Below, one piece after another: positions 47,401-57,814 of a stretch of 64,000 bases of DNA; the stretch's first letter is position 1; each line of letters starts with the position of its first letter. The translations under genes and the position numbers were made by a program. The DNA comes from Trichosphaerium sp. ATCC 40318 (lineage: Eukaryota > Discosea > Flabellinia > Trichosidae). The stretch is from contig JALMLS010000354.1 in NCBI GenBank assembly GCA_038496445.1, positions 310,001 to 374,000 on the forward strand. Reading direction: 5' to 3'. The notes under the pieces are model-generated. The model saw only the letters and a program-made list of their open reading frames with translations, was not told where the DNA came from and made no database searches.

Positions 47401-49590
47401 CTCGATTTACTGGAAATTTTTTTTGCAATGTTGTAGTTGATTTGTTGCTAGGTTCCAAAGTTTGATCAGGAGGAACATAAAACATGGATAAGCTGTGCAG
47501 GAAATAAAGCTCTACAGCCATATTACAATATCCAAACGCCAAAGCAGGAGGACAAGGTTGTAGCCAAACTGAATGCTGTTGAAGATAAGCGTGTTAAAAG
47601 AGAACGAAAGAGGATAGTTAAGGTAAACTATTTAAATCTTTACTTGGGTATGTCTTTTGCTTAAACTCTCCACAGACAAGTGATGGTAGGCGCACAACTT
47701 TGTTGCGAGACAGGTACACACTTTGCTTTAACGTTGGCATCTTATTGGTGTTTTTAGTGGTAGCAAGATGGACTTGACTGACGAAATTAATGGTGACCTC
47801 ATTAATGCTCTACTTCCTCAAGAATTTGATCCTGATATTGATGTACCTTACCGACCACATCTTGGATGGGCTGAAATGAGAGGAAGAAGACCTGATATGC
47901 AGGATACGCTTGTTATTCTTCCAAACTATCGCGGCATACGTAAGCTTACATAATTTATTTTTTCATTAATCTTAAATATAGCACGTCATTACTTGGTTGC
48001 TGTATTCGATGGTCACGCAGGAAGCAAATCAGCAGAGCTTGCAGCACGAATGCTTCCAGCTGTTCTATCTCATTGGCTCAATCGTCTTGATTCGAATGGT
48101 GACGGCAAACAGACAAGTATGGATTCATCTTGCTGCATGTTCTCTTTTTTTTGTTTTATCATCTTTCTGAAATTTTTTTTTTTTTAGTCAATGGATCACA
48201 GAAGAAGGTAGGCAGCAGATTGAGGAACAGTCTATTTAATGGCGTCTCTCAGAGAGCTTCTATAATCCCTAGAGTATATATATATATGTATCGCTTATAA
48301 GCAAACCTGGGTGACAACTGGGAATGCGTTTTTAGCACTCTGCCAACCGTTGTGGTTGGCGAGTATCTAAGCGCATATTTCGTCTAAAATTTGCACAAAT
48401 AACGTTGGTAGCTGATGCATGATTTGCCATCTACCAGTGTTGTTGTGTTTTTTTTTTTTTGCAATCCAAACCCGTGCTGTCTGTCACCCCATTTCGCGTT
48501 TTTTTTAATATTGTCGTTGGGTAGAGTTTCTTACGAATAATTAGGCGTTGACTAGTGGTGATGTGCCTGTCGATGATATAAAGCAGGCATTGCATAACGC
48601 TTTTAAGGTACTGTTAAAACAAAAAAAAAACAATGATGTGATATTTTTTTTTATGTTGTTTATAATGATTGTTTTAGAGCGTCCACGACTTGATAATAAA
48701 GAATGGATTCTCTGATGGAACTGCCGCTCTAGTTATGTATGCTACACCCGAGAAACTGGTGAGTTAGCAGTAGAAAGCAGTCCTTTTTTTGATGTAAGTT
48801 TTTTAGATAATAGCGAACTCTGGAGATCAAAGAGCTGTTCTATGTTCCAAGAACGGTAAAGCAGAGCAAATTACCTATGACCATAAGGTATGCTAATATA
48901 CACAACCTTGTAATATTTTACTTACTGATTTAACTCAGCCAGATGCTCCGCTTGAGCGTAAACGCATCACAGAGTGTGGTATGTTACCTTTTTTTTTTTT
49001 TTTTTGAACATTTTTTTTCTAAGCTAGAATTTTAAGGTGGTTTCGTCACAGAAGATCGTCGTGTTAATGGCATTCTTGCTCTTTCTCGTGCTATTGGTGA
49101 TACAGACCTTCAACCTCATGTTACTTTTGTTCCGGATATCTACGTCCATGATATTACTGATGAAGATGATTTCATTGTTCTTGCTTGTGATGGACTTTGG
49201 GATGTTATTTCTAATGAGGATTGTGCAAGACTTTGTGGTAAAGAACCTGACCCAGCTGTAGCAGCAACAAAGTTACGAGATTACGCCCATTGTATGGGAT
49301 CAACAGATAACATCTCTACTATCTGTTATAAGTTTAAGGCGAAGATACGTAACTCTCAGACAAAGAGGCAACAGGTTGCAAGGTCACCTAAACGTAAGAG
49401 GGGAAAAGGAAAGGAAGAGGTAGAAACAGGACCAGATGTTACTTGTCCTAGTGAACCTGTAAAGCCTACAAAGAAGGAAAAGCCAGAAAAGAAAGATAAA
49501 GATAAGGATAAGGCTCAAAAGATGACTGATTCTGTTAACGACGACAGTGGATCTCCGCCTGGAAAGGCCAACTCTAAAGGGAAGGAATAA
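44475..49590 (+). CDS. Leucine-rich-repeat PP2C protein phosphatase (PHLPP-like order)
   Basis: The start is ATG 44475 ([13 protein letters not shown]; Gly2 could be myristoylated, though position 6 is not ideal). About 20 or more leucine-rich repeats (44560-47370; e.g. [36 protein letters not shown]) precede a complete PP2C domain (about 47770-49330). Its motifs are [41 protein letters not shown] and [15 protein letters not shown], which keep the metal-binding aspartates, so it should be an active Ser/Thr phosphatase. A basic Lys/Glu/Asp-rich tail follows ([17 protein letters not shown]), ending in TAA. The LRR-then-PP2C order matches PHLPP and the LRR-PP2C part of fungal adenylyl cyclase; no cyclase domain is present. 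One intron (44978-45285) is GC-AG, and two unusually long introns carry hairpins. Confidence 0.92.
45201..45250. repeat. Perfect inverted repeat (hairpin) inside an LRR-PP2C intron
   Basis: CCTCTCGTTGT (45218-45228), a four-base loop GAAG, then the exact complement ACAACGAGAGG (45233-45243). An outer ATCAAAA (45201-45207) pairs with TTTTGAT (45244-45250) across a ten-base bulge. It lies in the 308-nt GC-AG intron at 44978-45285. Confidence 0.85.
48337..48364. repeat. Hairpin inside the long PP2C intron
   Basis: ACTC (48337-48340), one bulged T, GCCAACC, loop GTTGT, GGTTGGC, then GAGT (48361-48364): an 11-bp stem with a single bulge. The host intron (48208-48544) is 337 nt, several times the local norm. 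Confidence 0.8.
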
Positions 49591-50318
49591 GCCGGGCGTT
49601 AAGCGGGTTTTTCTTTTTCTCTTCTTTTTTTTTGTTTCTGTTGCTTCTTCTTTGATGGAAAGCGTAGAACTAAAAAGAGAAGGATGGTTGGGTGTATTGG
49701 GGGTGTAAATTATTGCATTGTACTTGTAGCAAACACTTTAAATAACGAAAAAAAAAATGTAAGAGTATTTTTTTTTTTTTTTGCTGTTTGTTATTAGGTA
49801 TTGACGGCGTGTTTTTACTTTTTTTTTTAATTGGGGTTTGTTTTGGGTTTTTCAGAAAAGTTGTTTTGTGATTTTTTGTAGTTTTGCTGTAAATCGTGTA
49901 GTATTTGTTCATGCGTTAATTGTGTGGTTAGAAAAATAGCGTCTGTTTAGGCAAAAGTTGACTTAGGTACCTACAGAGCAGTTCTATTTATGTAATGGTG
50001 TCTGTAACTTATTACTGTATTTATAGCTACACATGGGATAAAACTGGTACATGTTAAACAAGTTATGGACTTAAGTCGTTAAAATACATCCAATTGGCTG
50101 AAACAGTAGTGTAATGGTATGAGAACCAGCGGGGCCACTCTCACGCCGACTGTTGTTGTTAGATTCTATTTTACAGCAACACACAAAGAAGTGGCATTGC
50201 CTGTGGTAGGCAATGAGCCGGTATATACAATTGTAGCCTGTTTTTCGAGAAATAACATCACTAGATCGGTAAAATCAAAGAGCGCTTGGCGCCGTACTTT
50301 GGCCTCGTTGCCAGTGGG
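49591..50318. other. Intergenic, tandem genes
   Basis: About 730 bp between the LRR-PP2C stop and the next start, with T-rich runs (49620-49860) that look like 3' untranslated sequence. A 67-codon frame at 50119-50322 is uncertain and could be a first exon of the following gene. A stretch near 50105-50125 loosely resembles a tRNA A-box but has no B-box. Confidence 0.4.
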
Positions 50319-53300
50319 ATGAAAATATATTACCAATCACCGCAAGGTGTAACTCAGTTGCAAAACTATCAACAATTAGTGGGTATTCGCCCTAATACAC
50401 GCCTTCTAGTGGCATACGAGGTATACAAAATCGTATTGGACATATTTCGCTAAAATAACCCCAGGTTTCTCCAAATGGACTATCCTCAATGCAAACAATG
50501 CCTACGTTGAGTGTAGGTAATACTCAAAGGTACTTCTTTTACATTTTGGTTTAAATTTCATCACGTCATCTTTAATGCGTCGATAACGCGCACATTATAT
50601 ACAATACGCGTTGTAAAGTTCTCTAGAACCTTTTTACAAGGCAATAAAAAAAGTGTGTCCGATTTTTTTTGTTTTTGTTTAAAATTTATGTTCTGTTTGG
50701 ACAAACTTGTTAATTATCCACTTATAGAGCATCATCACAACCTCCGCCTCTCATTCAATCTATTCAAAAATCAAAGACGTTTTCTCTATCGTCAGAAACA
50801 CTAAATCAAGGTACGATAACGCCATAACACTTTTTTAATTATCTGGTTTTTACGAAGTTTTTATATTATTCAGACTGTTGGTACTGACACGTTTTTAGCA
50901 CGTGATTATCCGCCACCTATGACTTACAAAGAATCTAATCCAGTGATGCAGTCTAATATTGCTTTCCATACAGCTCCTTCTACGCTTACAACGCAGAATA
51001 CATTGTTGAGGCCGGAGATTTTGACACCAGAATTTGTTGCTAAGGAGTTGAGTAACACTATGCATACAGGTGGTCATTCTTGGTCTACAACACATGTAGC
51101 TGATTGGACAACTTCTGACGCTGTTGATTGGTTAGTGAATGGGTTGTCCCTTCCTCAGTGGCGCGTTTTGTTTCAAAACAAAAACATTAATGGACAAATT
51201 TTATCAACGATTACTGCAGATCAGTTGAGCAATTATGGCATAATTAATAACCAACATTGTAACATGATTGCCAGCGCTATTCGAGAACGTATAGATGCTG
51301 AGAACGAAGCAAAAGATGCAGCAACTGAAGCTTCAAAAGAAAGGGTAATAACAGTTTTCGTCTTTTTTTCGCGCAGCTGTTTATCTTCTTTAGAGCCGAA
51401 CACCTGAGCCACAAGTTCGACCTAATCCTACCCCAAAAGCTCCATTGGATATGGCTCCTGGCATTCCTGTGCCTTCAAAGGGTAATCCATTTCAAGCGAA
51501 GCGACCTACAAAGAAAGCGCCTGTAAAATATCGAAAAGGACCTGGAGGAAAGAGACCGAAGAGACCATTAAAAGGAGTTAAAGGAGGTAAAGGTGCATTC
51601 AGAGGGAAGAAGCGGCCTATGCGATTCATGGGAAAGGGTCCTAAACAGCCAAGACTTCGTACGCGATCGTCCCCTGCTCTACCAAAAAAAATGATAAAAA
51701 AAGGTAGCAGTTATATATTGATAGTTATAAATATGTATATTTATATTGTAAAGTATTTTTTTTTTTGAGATTATGGCTTTACTGAGTATAATATAGCCCC
51801 ACCAAAGAAAATGCCTATGAGACCAAAGGTTCCTTATAGACCAACAGCACAACCTGGATCTGTAAAACGTGTTCGAAGATTAACAGGTGCGCATTTGTTG
51901 TATTTCGAAGTTGCTTATGGAGTCTTTTTTTTTATAGCTGTGAATGTTGCGGATTTAGTTAAGTCGAAATTTACGTGCTTGAAGAAGTGGGTTGCTGGCA
52001 AATCTTCACGCATTGTTATCAACGCTACAAATAGTAATGGTGAACAAATTTTGACGGGAGGCTGTGACTTTGTTGTTAATGTGAATGGTCCACAGAAGCA
52101 ACGGTATTCATTTCAGATTTTACTGTTTGCCTCTAACTTAGTGTTTCTAGCGTTGTAGCTAAGGATTCAAGGAATGGTATTTATATCGCAGATTGTAGTG
52201 TTTCTGTAGCTGGTTTGTATGCGGTTTCTATAACATCATGCAACAGACACTTAAGCGGTAGTCCATACAAGGTACTTTGTTTGTTCAAAAGTCTGCTAAA
52301 TTTACATTTCTTTAGGTTGTTGTAGAACCTGGTCCTGCTAGCGCTAAAGATACAACGGCTAGTGGTGCAGGTATAATATGCCCAATGTCAGCACAATCTG
52401 CTTCTTTTTTTATCCAGAGTAAGGATATGTACGGTAACGACAAGACAAGTGGTGGCGACAATTTTAGCATTAGTATAAATCATGGTGGCATACCTCTGCC
52501 GCCAGAGATACAAGATTTCAAGAACGGAACCTATTCTGTATCTTATATGCCTGAAAAGGCAGCAGATTATGTTATAACAGTACAACTTGGTGGTGTTAAC
52601 ATTAGTGGAAGTCCATTTCAAGTCACAGTAACTCCAGGTACTTTTTTTTCTTTGAACTCTATACAAAAAATTGGAAATTTCACGCTACAGTACTGAGGCT
52701 TTAACGATTTACTTCTATGGGTTTTAATTAATGTTTTGTTCTTTAGGTCAAATAGATCCTAGTTCATGTACTTGTGAGGGTCAAGGGTTGGCATCATGCT
52801 TTGTTGCAAACCCTAGCACATTTTTAATTGTATCAAAAGATAAATGTTCCAACAGGCTTGATTATGGTGGTGCTAAGTTTCATGTTGAGATGAAAGGCCC
52901 TGGAAAATGGAGAGGTAATATAAAAGATCATAGAGATGGTACATACACAATATCATACATGGTACGTCTTCCATCTTTTTGACAATATTGTTTTTTTTGG
53001 CTTCAATGTTGATTTTATCGTACAGGTGTCGCATCCTGGTACATACGCGATATATGCCTCACTTAATGGGAAACATATAAGGGGTGTACCTCATAAGGTA
53101 TGTGTGATATATGTGCATAACGGTAGATTCTAAATCCAGGTCGTAGATGAGAGCAGAACCTCGTCCTGCTAATACTGCACCTACTAAGAATACAAATTTT
53201 GGTACACCTTCTCCACATAGGCGGCAACAGAATACGCGAAAGAATCCTGTTATATATTTACAGTCAGTAATACGTTCATACAATGCGAGAGAGACTATGC

Positions 53301-54732
53301 GAGTACTTCGATTACGACGTAAAGCAGTTCAAGAAATTGTTAACTCTGAAATTAAATACCTCTCAAACCTTGGCATACTCATTGATGTAAGTCACGTGTT
53401 TATTACGAAGAATAGGAGTGTTATACATTAATTGATTAACTTTATTCTTTAGGCGTTTTTGAGGCCCATTAAAGAGAAAGTATTGAGGACTGATCCTTCT
53501 GGTAAAAGCGAAGAAGATGGCGTTATGACACAAGCTACATATGCCTTGATTTTTGGCAACATTGAGTTTATCCACGCACTTAATAGTGATTTCTGTGCTG
53601 TACTTAAACGAAGGGTTGCGCTTACGTATAATGCAAAGTTATCAGATTGCTTCATTCGTGTGGTAAGCCAATATTTTGTCTAGTATAATTTTGAAGTTTT
53701 CTAGAAAAAAAATCAAGTTTTTTTAGTTGTGGTTTCACCTTTCTTACACGATTTGTTTTTTCAGGCAACTTCATTCAAAACTGCGTATACACAATATGTT
53801 AATAAGTATGAACAAGCAATTAATACATATAAATGGTGCTTCGACCGTGATAAGAATTTTAACGATTTTATTAAAAAAAATGAACAACACCCTAAGCATG
53901 GATACCTCTCATTGGCTAGCTTTTTGATTATGCCTGTACAACGTATTACAAAATACTATTTATTACTAAGGTACCTTCATCTATAAATCACGTGATGTGT
54001 GTAGTGGCCCCTTCAAAGATCTGACACGTTTTATTAGGGAACTGTTAAAATACACTTCTCAGATGCATCCGGATTACAAGGGATTAGTGAATGCACATGC
54101 TATAATGGAGGATACAGCAAGTGCTGTAAATGAAGGAAAACGTGATTCAGAGTTGGCATCAAGGTTATCGTTTATTCAGTCTTCTATTAAAGGCGCTTCA
54201 CCTGTACGTTTAAATGATCTTTTTTTTTTTTTTTTGTTTGAGTTGACTTTGTGGTTGCATTGCTGCCTTGTGTTTTGTTTTTATATTTATTTGGTGGTAG
54301 GATATGTTTGTAAATACAACAACTTTAGTAAAAGAAGGTAACTTACGTCTTCAAATGGGAAAGAAGGAGAGATTGAGAAGAATATTTTTATTCGATAATA
54401 TGGTTATCATTGCAAAAACTGGAAAGACAAAACAAGATACTGAGACATTTACATTGAAAGAAGTTATTAATATTCGTTCTACAAATGTTGACCCACAAGG
54501 AGATACTTTTCTTCATTTTTCTGGTGGTATGGAAAAAGCAGGTATTCTCACTTTGATGGCTGATTCCAAGTCTGATCGTGATGCTTGGGCTTTAAAAATA
54601 AAAGGTATAAGAAAGGCTTTGGCAAGGAGAGATGAAGCAGCAAAGGATAAACTTAAAAAAGCAGGAAGCGTATTTGATGTACAAGCTAGTATGTTTCGTG
54701 AACATGTTATTGCTTTAAAGAATAAGACATGA
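50319..54732 (+). CDS. SAM - filamin repeats - IQ - DH - PH RhoGEF
   Basis: A large multi-domain Rho activator and scaffold. After a Ser/Gln/Pro-rich start comes a SAM domain (51099-51290; WTTSDAVDWLVNGLSLPQW). A very basic Gly/Pro/Lys linker follows (51480-51710). Three immunoglobulin-like filamin repeats are next (about 51950-52280, 52330-52640, 52745-53100), each with the G-x-Y-x-V-x-Y pattern and closing G-S-P-F/Y-x-V (e.g. NGTYSVSYMPEKAADY, SGSPFQVTVTPG). A short IQ-like stretch follows (VIRSYNARETMRVLRLRR, about 53265). The DH domain (53330-54190) has IVNSEIKYLSNLGIL and SLASFLIMPVQRITKYYLLL, the signature helix. The PH domain (54320-54640) has LRRIFLFDNMVIIAK. The stop is TGA. It would link actin cross-linking to Rho activation at membranes (inference from domains). 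The true start may be further upstream. Confidence 0.88.
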
Positions 54733-55003
54733 GCAAGTACTTCAAACAAAAAAAAAAAGAAGAAAAACACGAAAAAAAAAAAGAAGTTACTTCATGGTTG
54801 AGTGCTCTGGTACTGTAATGAGTAGTAATTGCATATTTGTAAAATAATGATATATAAAGCGTGTTTAAAGCATTTTGATTGTTGTTAGCTTAATATCGCG
54901 TACAAGCCAATCCAAAAAAGATTATTTATTGCCTGGTGAATAAAAACTGAGAAATGGAATTCCATTGTTTTAGCACCAGTACAATGTTTTATCAATACTA
55001 CAT

Positions 55004-55894
55004 TTATGCTGGGACACTTTTACCAGTCATACCAAAGGCACGTGTTTGTACCCAATCGTCAGTAAAATCATCAGGATCACTCAATTGAAAGGCCTAAAGC
55101 TGATTACCGAACACTCATTCAAAAAAAAAAAGCAGTTTACTGTTTAAGCACGTGGTTTTAGCACGGAGAAACAGCGAAAAAGCCATTCAAGAACAACTTG
55201 TACCTTTAATCCTTTAAACTGGCGTTCCATTTTTTGCACCATCTCTTGGTAGGAACGTTTTATATCAGCTCTAGTGCTCATTTCGTTGAACCATATCAAC
55301 AGTACAGCTTACAAAATTAAGAGGCATAAAAAGATCCAAGAATGTTTAAAATCATGCAATAGCATTATTATCGGATACAGGAAGGGTTGTTGTAGTGTCC
55401 TGGACGGTGACGGCGGTAAACGATCAGGCACGTACCGCTTAGTTCCTACTCAGGTGGTTTTAGTGTGTTTTACGCAGTTATAAGCGATTTAATCGTTTTT
55501 AGTACACAAAAATAACGGAACAGATTAAATCCGCTTAATTTACTAGCATTAGGTACGCACGTCCGCCAAGTCTTCAATACTCGCGTCCGTAAGGTATTCA
55601 TCTTCTACAAGTGTTTTGGTCTTTAAATTACATTTCACTATGCTTCATATCAGCTACATAGCGTTTGTATAGCTTACCGATGATTGCTACATTATTTTTT
55701 GTTTCATCGTCGCAAATCTCTTGTATTTTTGCCCGTACGTCATCACCGATTGTACACGATACAGCTGCCTAAAAGGGAGTCATGTATGGCGATTAATACG
55801 CGACTTGCCATTGATAGAACCCAGTAAACAGAAAATTACGGTTTCAGAAACCAAACTTAACCGCTTTTTTATTCGTTTCTTTTATAACAGCCAT
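55004..55894 (-). CDS. Coactosin-like actin-binding protein (ADF-homology domain)
   Basis: Coactosin binds F-actin and counters capping. Six - strand exons (55894-55862, 55768-55658, 55620-55561, 55445-55379, 55307-55204, 55093-55004) join in frame to about 155 residues. The series is CTIGDDVRAKIQEICDDET, VEDEYLTDASIEDLADELSG, TCLIVYRRHRPG, SVLLIWFNEMSTRADIKRSY, KAFQLSDPDDFTDDWVQ, then GKSVPA and TAA. Spacing and hydrophobic pattern match an ADF-H fold; the IW-x-x-E...R...K stretch and the terminal D-x-x-DF/L segment fit coactosin best, with GMF as the alternative. No single long frame exists, so this gene is easily missed. The start is unsure: MAVIKETNKKA (55894) or a nearer ATG at about 55813 with a 31-nt intron. 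Confidence 0.7.
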
Positions 55895-55908
55895 ACTTCA
55901 CTAGATCA

Positions 55909-56797
55909 ATGTCCGAAGCGCCAAAGTACAGCCTGTGGAAGACTCCAGTGTACTTACCGTATTTACAACCACCATTGACTCCTGAAATTGTAAAACGCAC
56001 AGAGGAACAACTAGGCTATAAACTACCAGAATCATACATAAAAATACTAAAAGAACAAAATGGCGGCTATGTCAAATACAATCACCCTGAATGCGTATTA
56101 ATAGACCAAATTCATGGTATAGGACCAAATTTCCCTTCTATAACAGATCCAAACAGTATACAAGCGGATTCTGAATACGTCAGTTTTGATTGCAATCACT
56201 TGGTACGTTTTTTGAAGATTTTTTTACAAGTCTTGCTTATTCGTGTTTTTGAAGGTACCGTTTGCAGGTGTAGGTACTTTTTCAGTTTGTTTCGACTATC
56301 GCGATAATGCTAAAGAGCCTGGTGTAACTTATATTGATATGGAATGTGATATAGAAAAGAAATTGGCAAAATCATGTAGTGAATATTTATCATCATTGGA
56401 ACTTTCTTGTTTCGGTTATAATGATATTTGGGTTCTAGAGACAACAGCTCCAATCGAAAAAGTAGTACAAGAGATAAGCAATAAGATTGGTCTCACATTT
56501 GCTCCACCCGACTATTCAAGTGGGTACGCTGATTATACAGCACGTACTGCAGAACCAGGTTACTTTACTGTTTCTCCGAATTTTGCACCGAAAGGACTTG
56601 TCAGGGAAGATCATCCGAATTACAATACTCTAAAGAACATGTCAAAAGGAAATACAAGTCGTTTTGAAGGTATTTCTGAAGACTGGATGCTTGTTAATGG
56701 AAGCATATTAACACCAGAATTTCTTGAAAAAATTAACAAGTTTTTCACAGTCAAGCATTTAAGTAAGTATTATGACAATACAAAGTATGTACCTTGA
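55909..56797 (+). CDS. SUKH (SMI1/KNR4) superfamily protein
   Basis: Two exons (55909-56202, 56255-56797) give about 278 residues. The N-terminal half contains the SMI1/KNR4 pattern: LTPEIVKRTEEQLGYKLPES, YIKILKEQNGGYV, then after the intron VPFAGVGTFSVCFDYRDN and GVTYIDMEC. The F-x-x-G-x-G-x-F-x-x-x-DYR-x-N block is typical. In fungi the family regulates cell-wall synthesis and signalling; in bacteria SUKH proteins are immunity proteins against toxins. Protist members have no assigned role. The second half (about 56350-56797, ending KYYDNTKYVP) is not recognised. The start lies 14 bp from the putative coactosin start on the opposite strand. Confidence 0.8.
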
Positions 56798-57814
56798 TCA
56801 AGCTATACCGTATAATAAACCGAACACAACCATACAAAATACTCACAAAAACTTACAAATCCTGAGCACTACAAACAGCTCCTAAGTCTCAACAAGTAGG
56901 TAAAAAAAAACTGTCTTTTTTGATGAGCGGAAAATCACTATGGCACGTGATATTCCCTACCAAAAATTGGCCTTGGCTATTCGGCAGAAAGCCAGAAGAT
57001 ATTGTAAAACATCTGTCAATAAGTGCAATGACAGTACGATCATCAATATCCCCGTGTAATATGACACAATGGTGATGAGAGCATCCCTCTACCAGCGAAC
57101 ATGACTCCAACAGTCTTGCCAGTATACAAAATGAGATGATTGACACCAAGTGTCCACGGTAGTACCTCCTTTAAAGAAAAGAAAACTTTTCTAAAAGAGG
57201 CACCGTTAAGGAAGGATAGGTAAGTGAGGACAATAGATTCGACAATTTCAATCTTGAAAAGTTACCACTTTTTACTTGTGGTTAATCCATTCAATTTTAT
57301 CGTTCCGCCTCCATCATCATGAATAGGTACCGTGCTGTGCAGTAGACGGTTAAAATCAACCAAGAAAAGTCAACGCGTTTCGCTAGTCTACAAATTCGAT
57401 AGATTCACTTCAAATCATCAACAGACAAGATTGAGATGACGTGCGATATTGATCAGAGACCCTTGAACATTTCTATACAATTGAAGGTATCCAATGCGTC
57501 TGAACAAGGTGTCACCGCAATGTTACGTAATTTAATGTATTCGTGTGGCCTTCAAAGCAGTACAAACACCACAGACTTTAATAAGGTATTTAAAACAAAC
57601 AAGAGATTTCTAACTCATGTCAAAACTATTTAAAAACGCATTTATCGCGTAAAACAGCGCTTGTTACAAGAAAAAAATCCGTTACACTCTATCAGGAACA
57701 AATTCCTTGAAATCCTTTTTGATACATCTTGACAACTTCAAAACGTTGTTTAAATCACGTCCTGTAACAACTATACGCTTATACACCACATTAAACTAAC
57801 CACGACGCGTATAG
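56798..57814. other. Unresolved exons on both strands
   Basis: About 1 kb with coding-like pieces I could not assemble. On the - strand, 57282-57070 reads IEIVESIVLTYLSFLNGASF and continues in alternative frames to about 56889 (HGDIDDRTVIALIDRCFTI). A separate - strand segment, 57790-57680, reads YKRIVVTGRDLNNVLKLSRC and ends FVPDRV-stop. On the + strand, 57436-57585 reads NISIQLKVSNASEQGVTAML. At least one further small gene is likely. No family is recognised. Confidence 0.35.

Noticed and set aside
48270-48290. AT dinucleotide microsatellite
   Set aside because: Short and within an intron; ordinary for AT-rich DNA.
50100-50160. tRNA-like A-box (TAGTGTAATGGT)
   Set aside because: No matching B-box (GGTTCGANNCC-type) or acceptor stem follows at the right distance.
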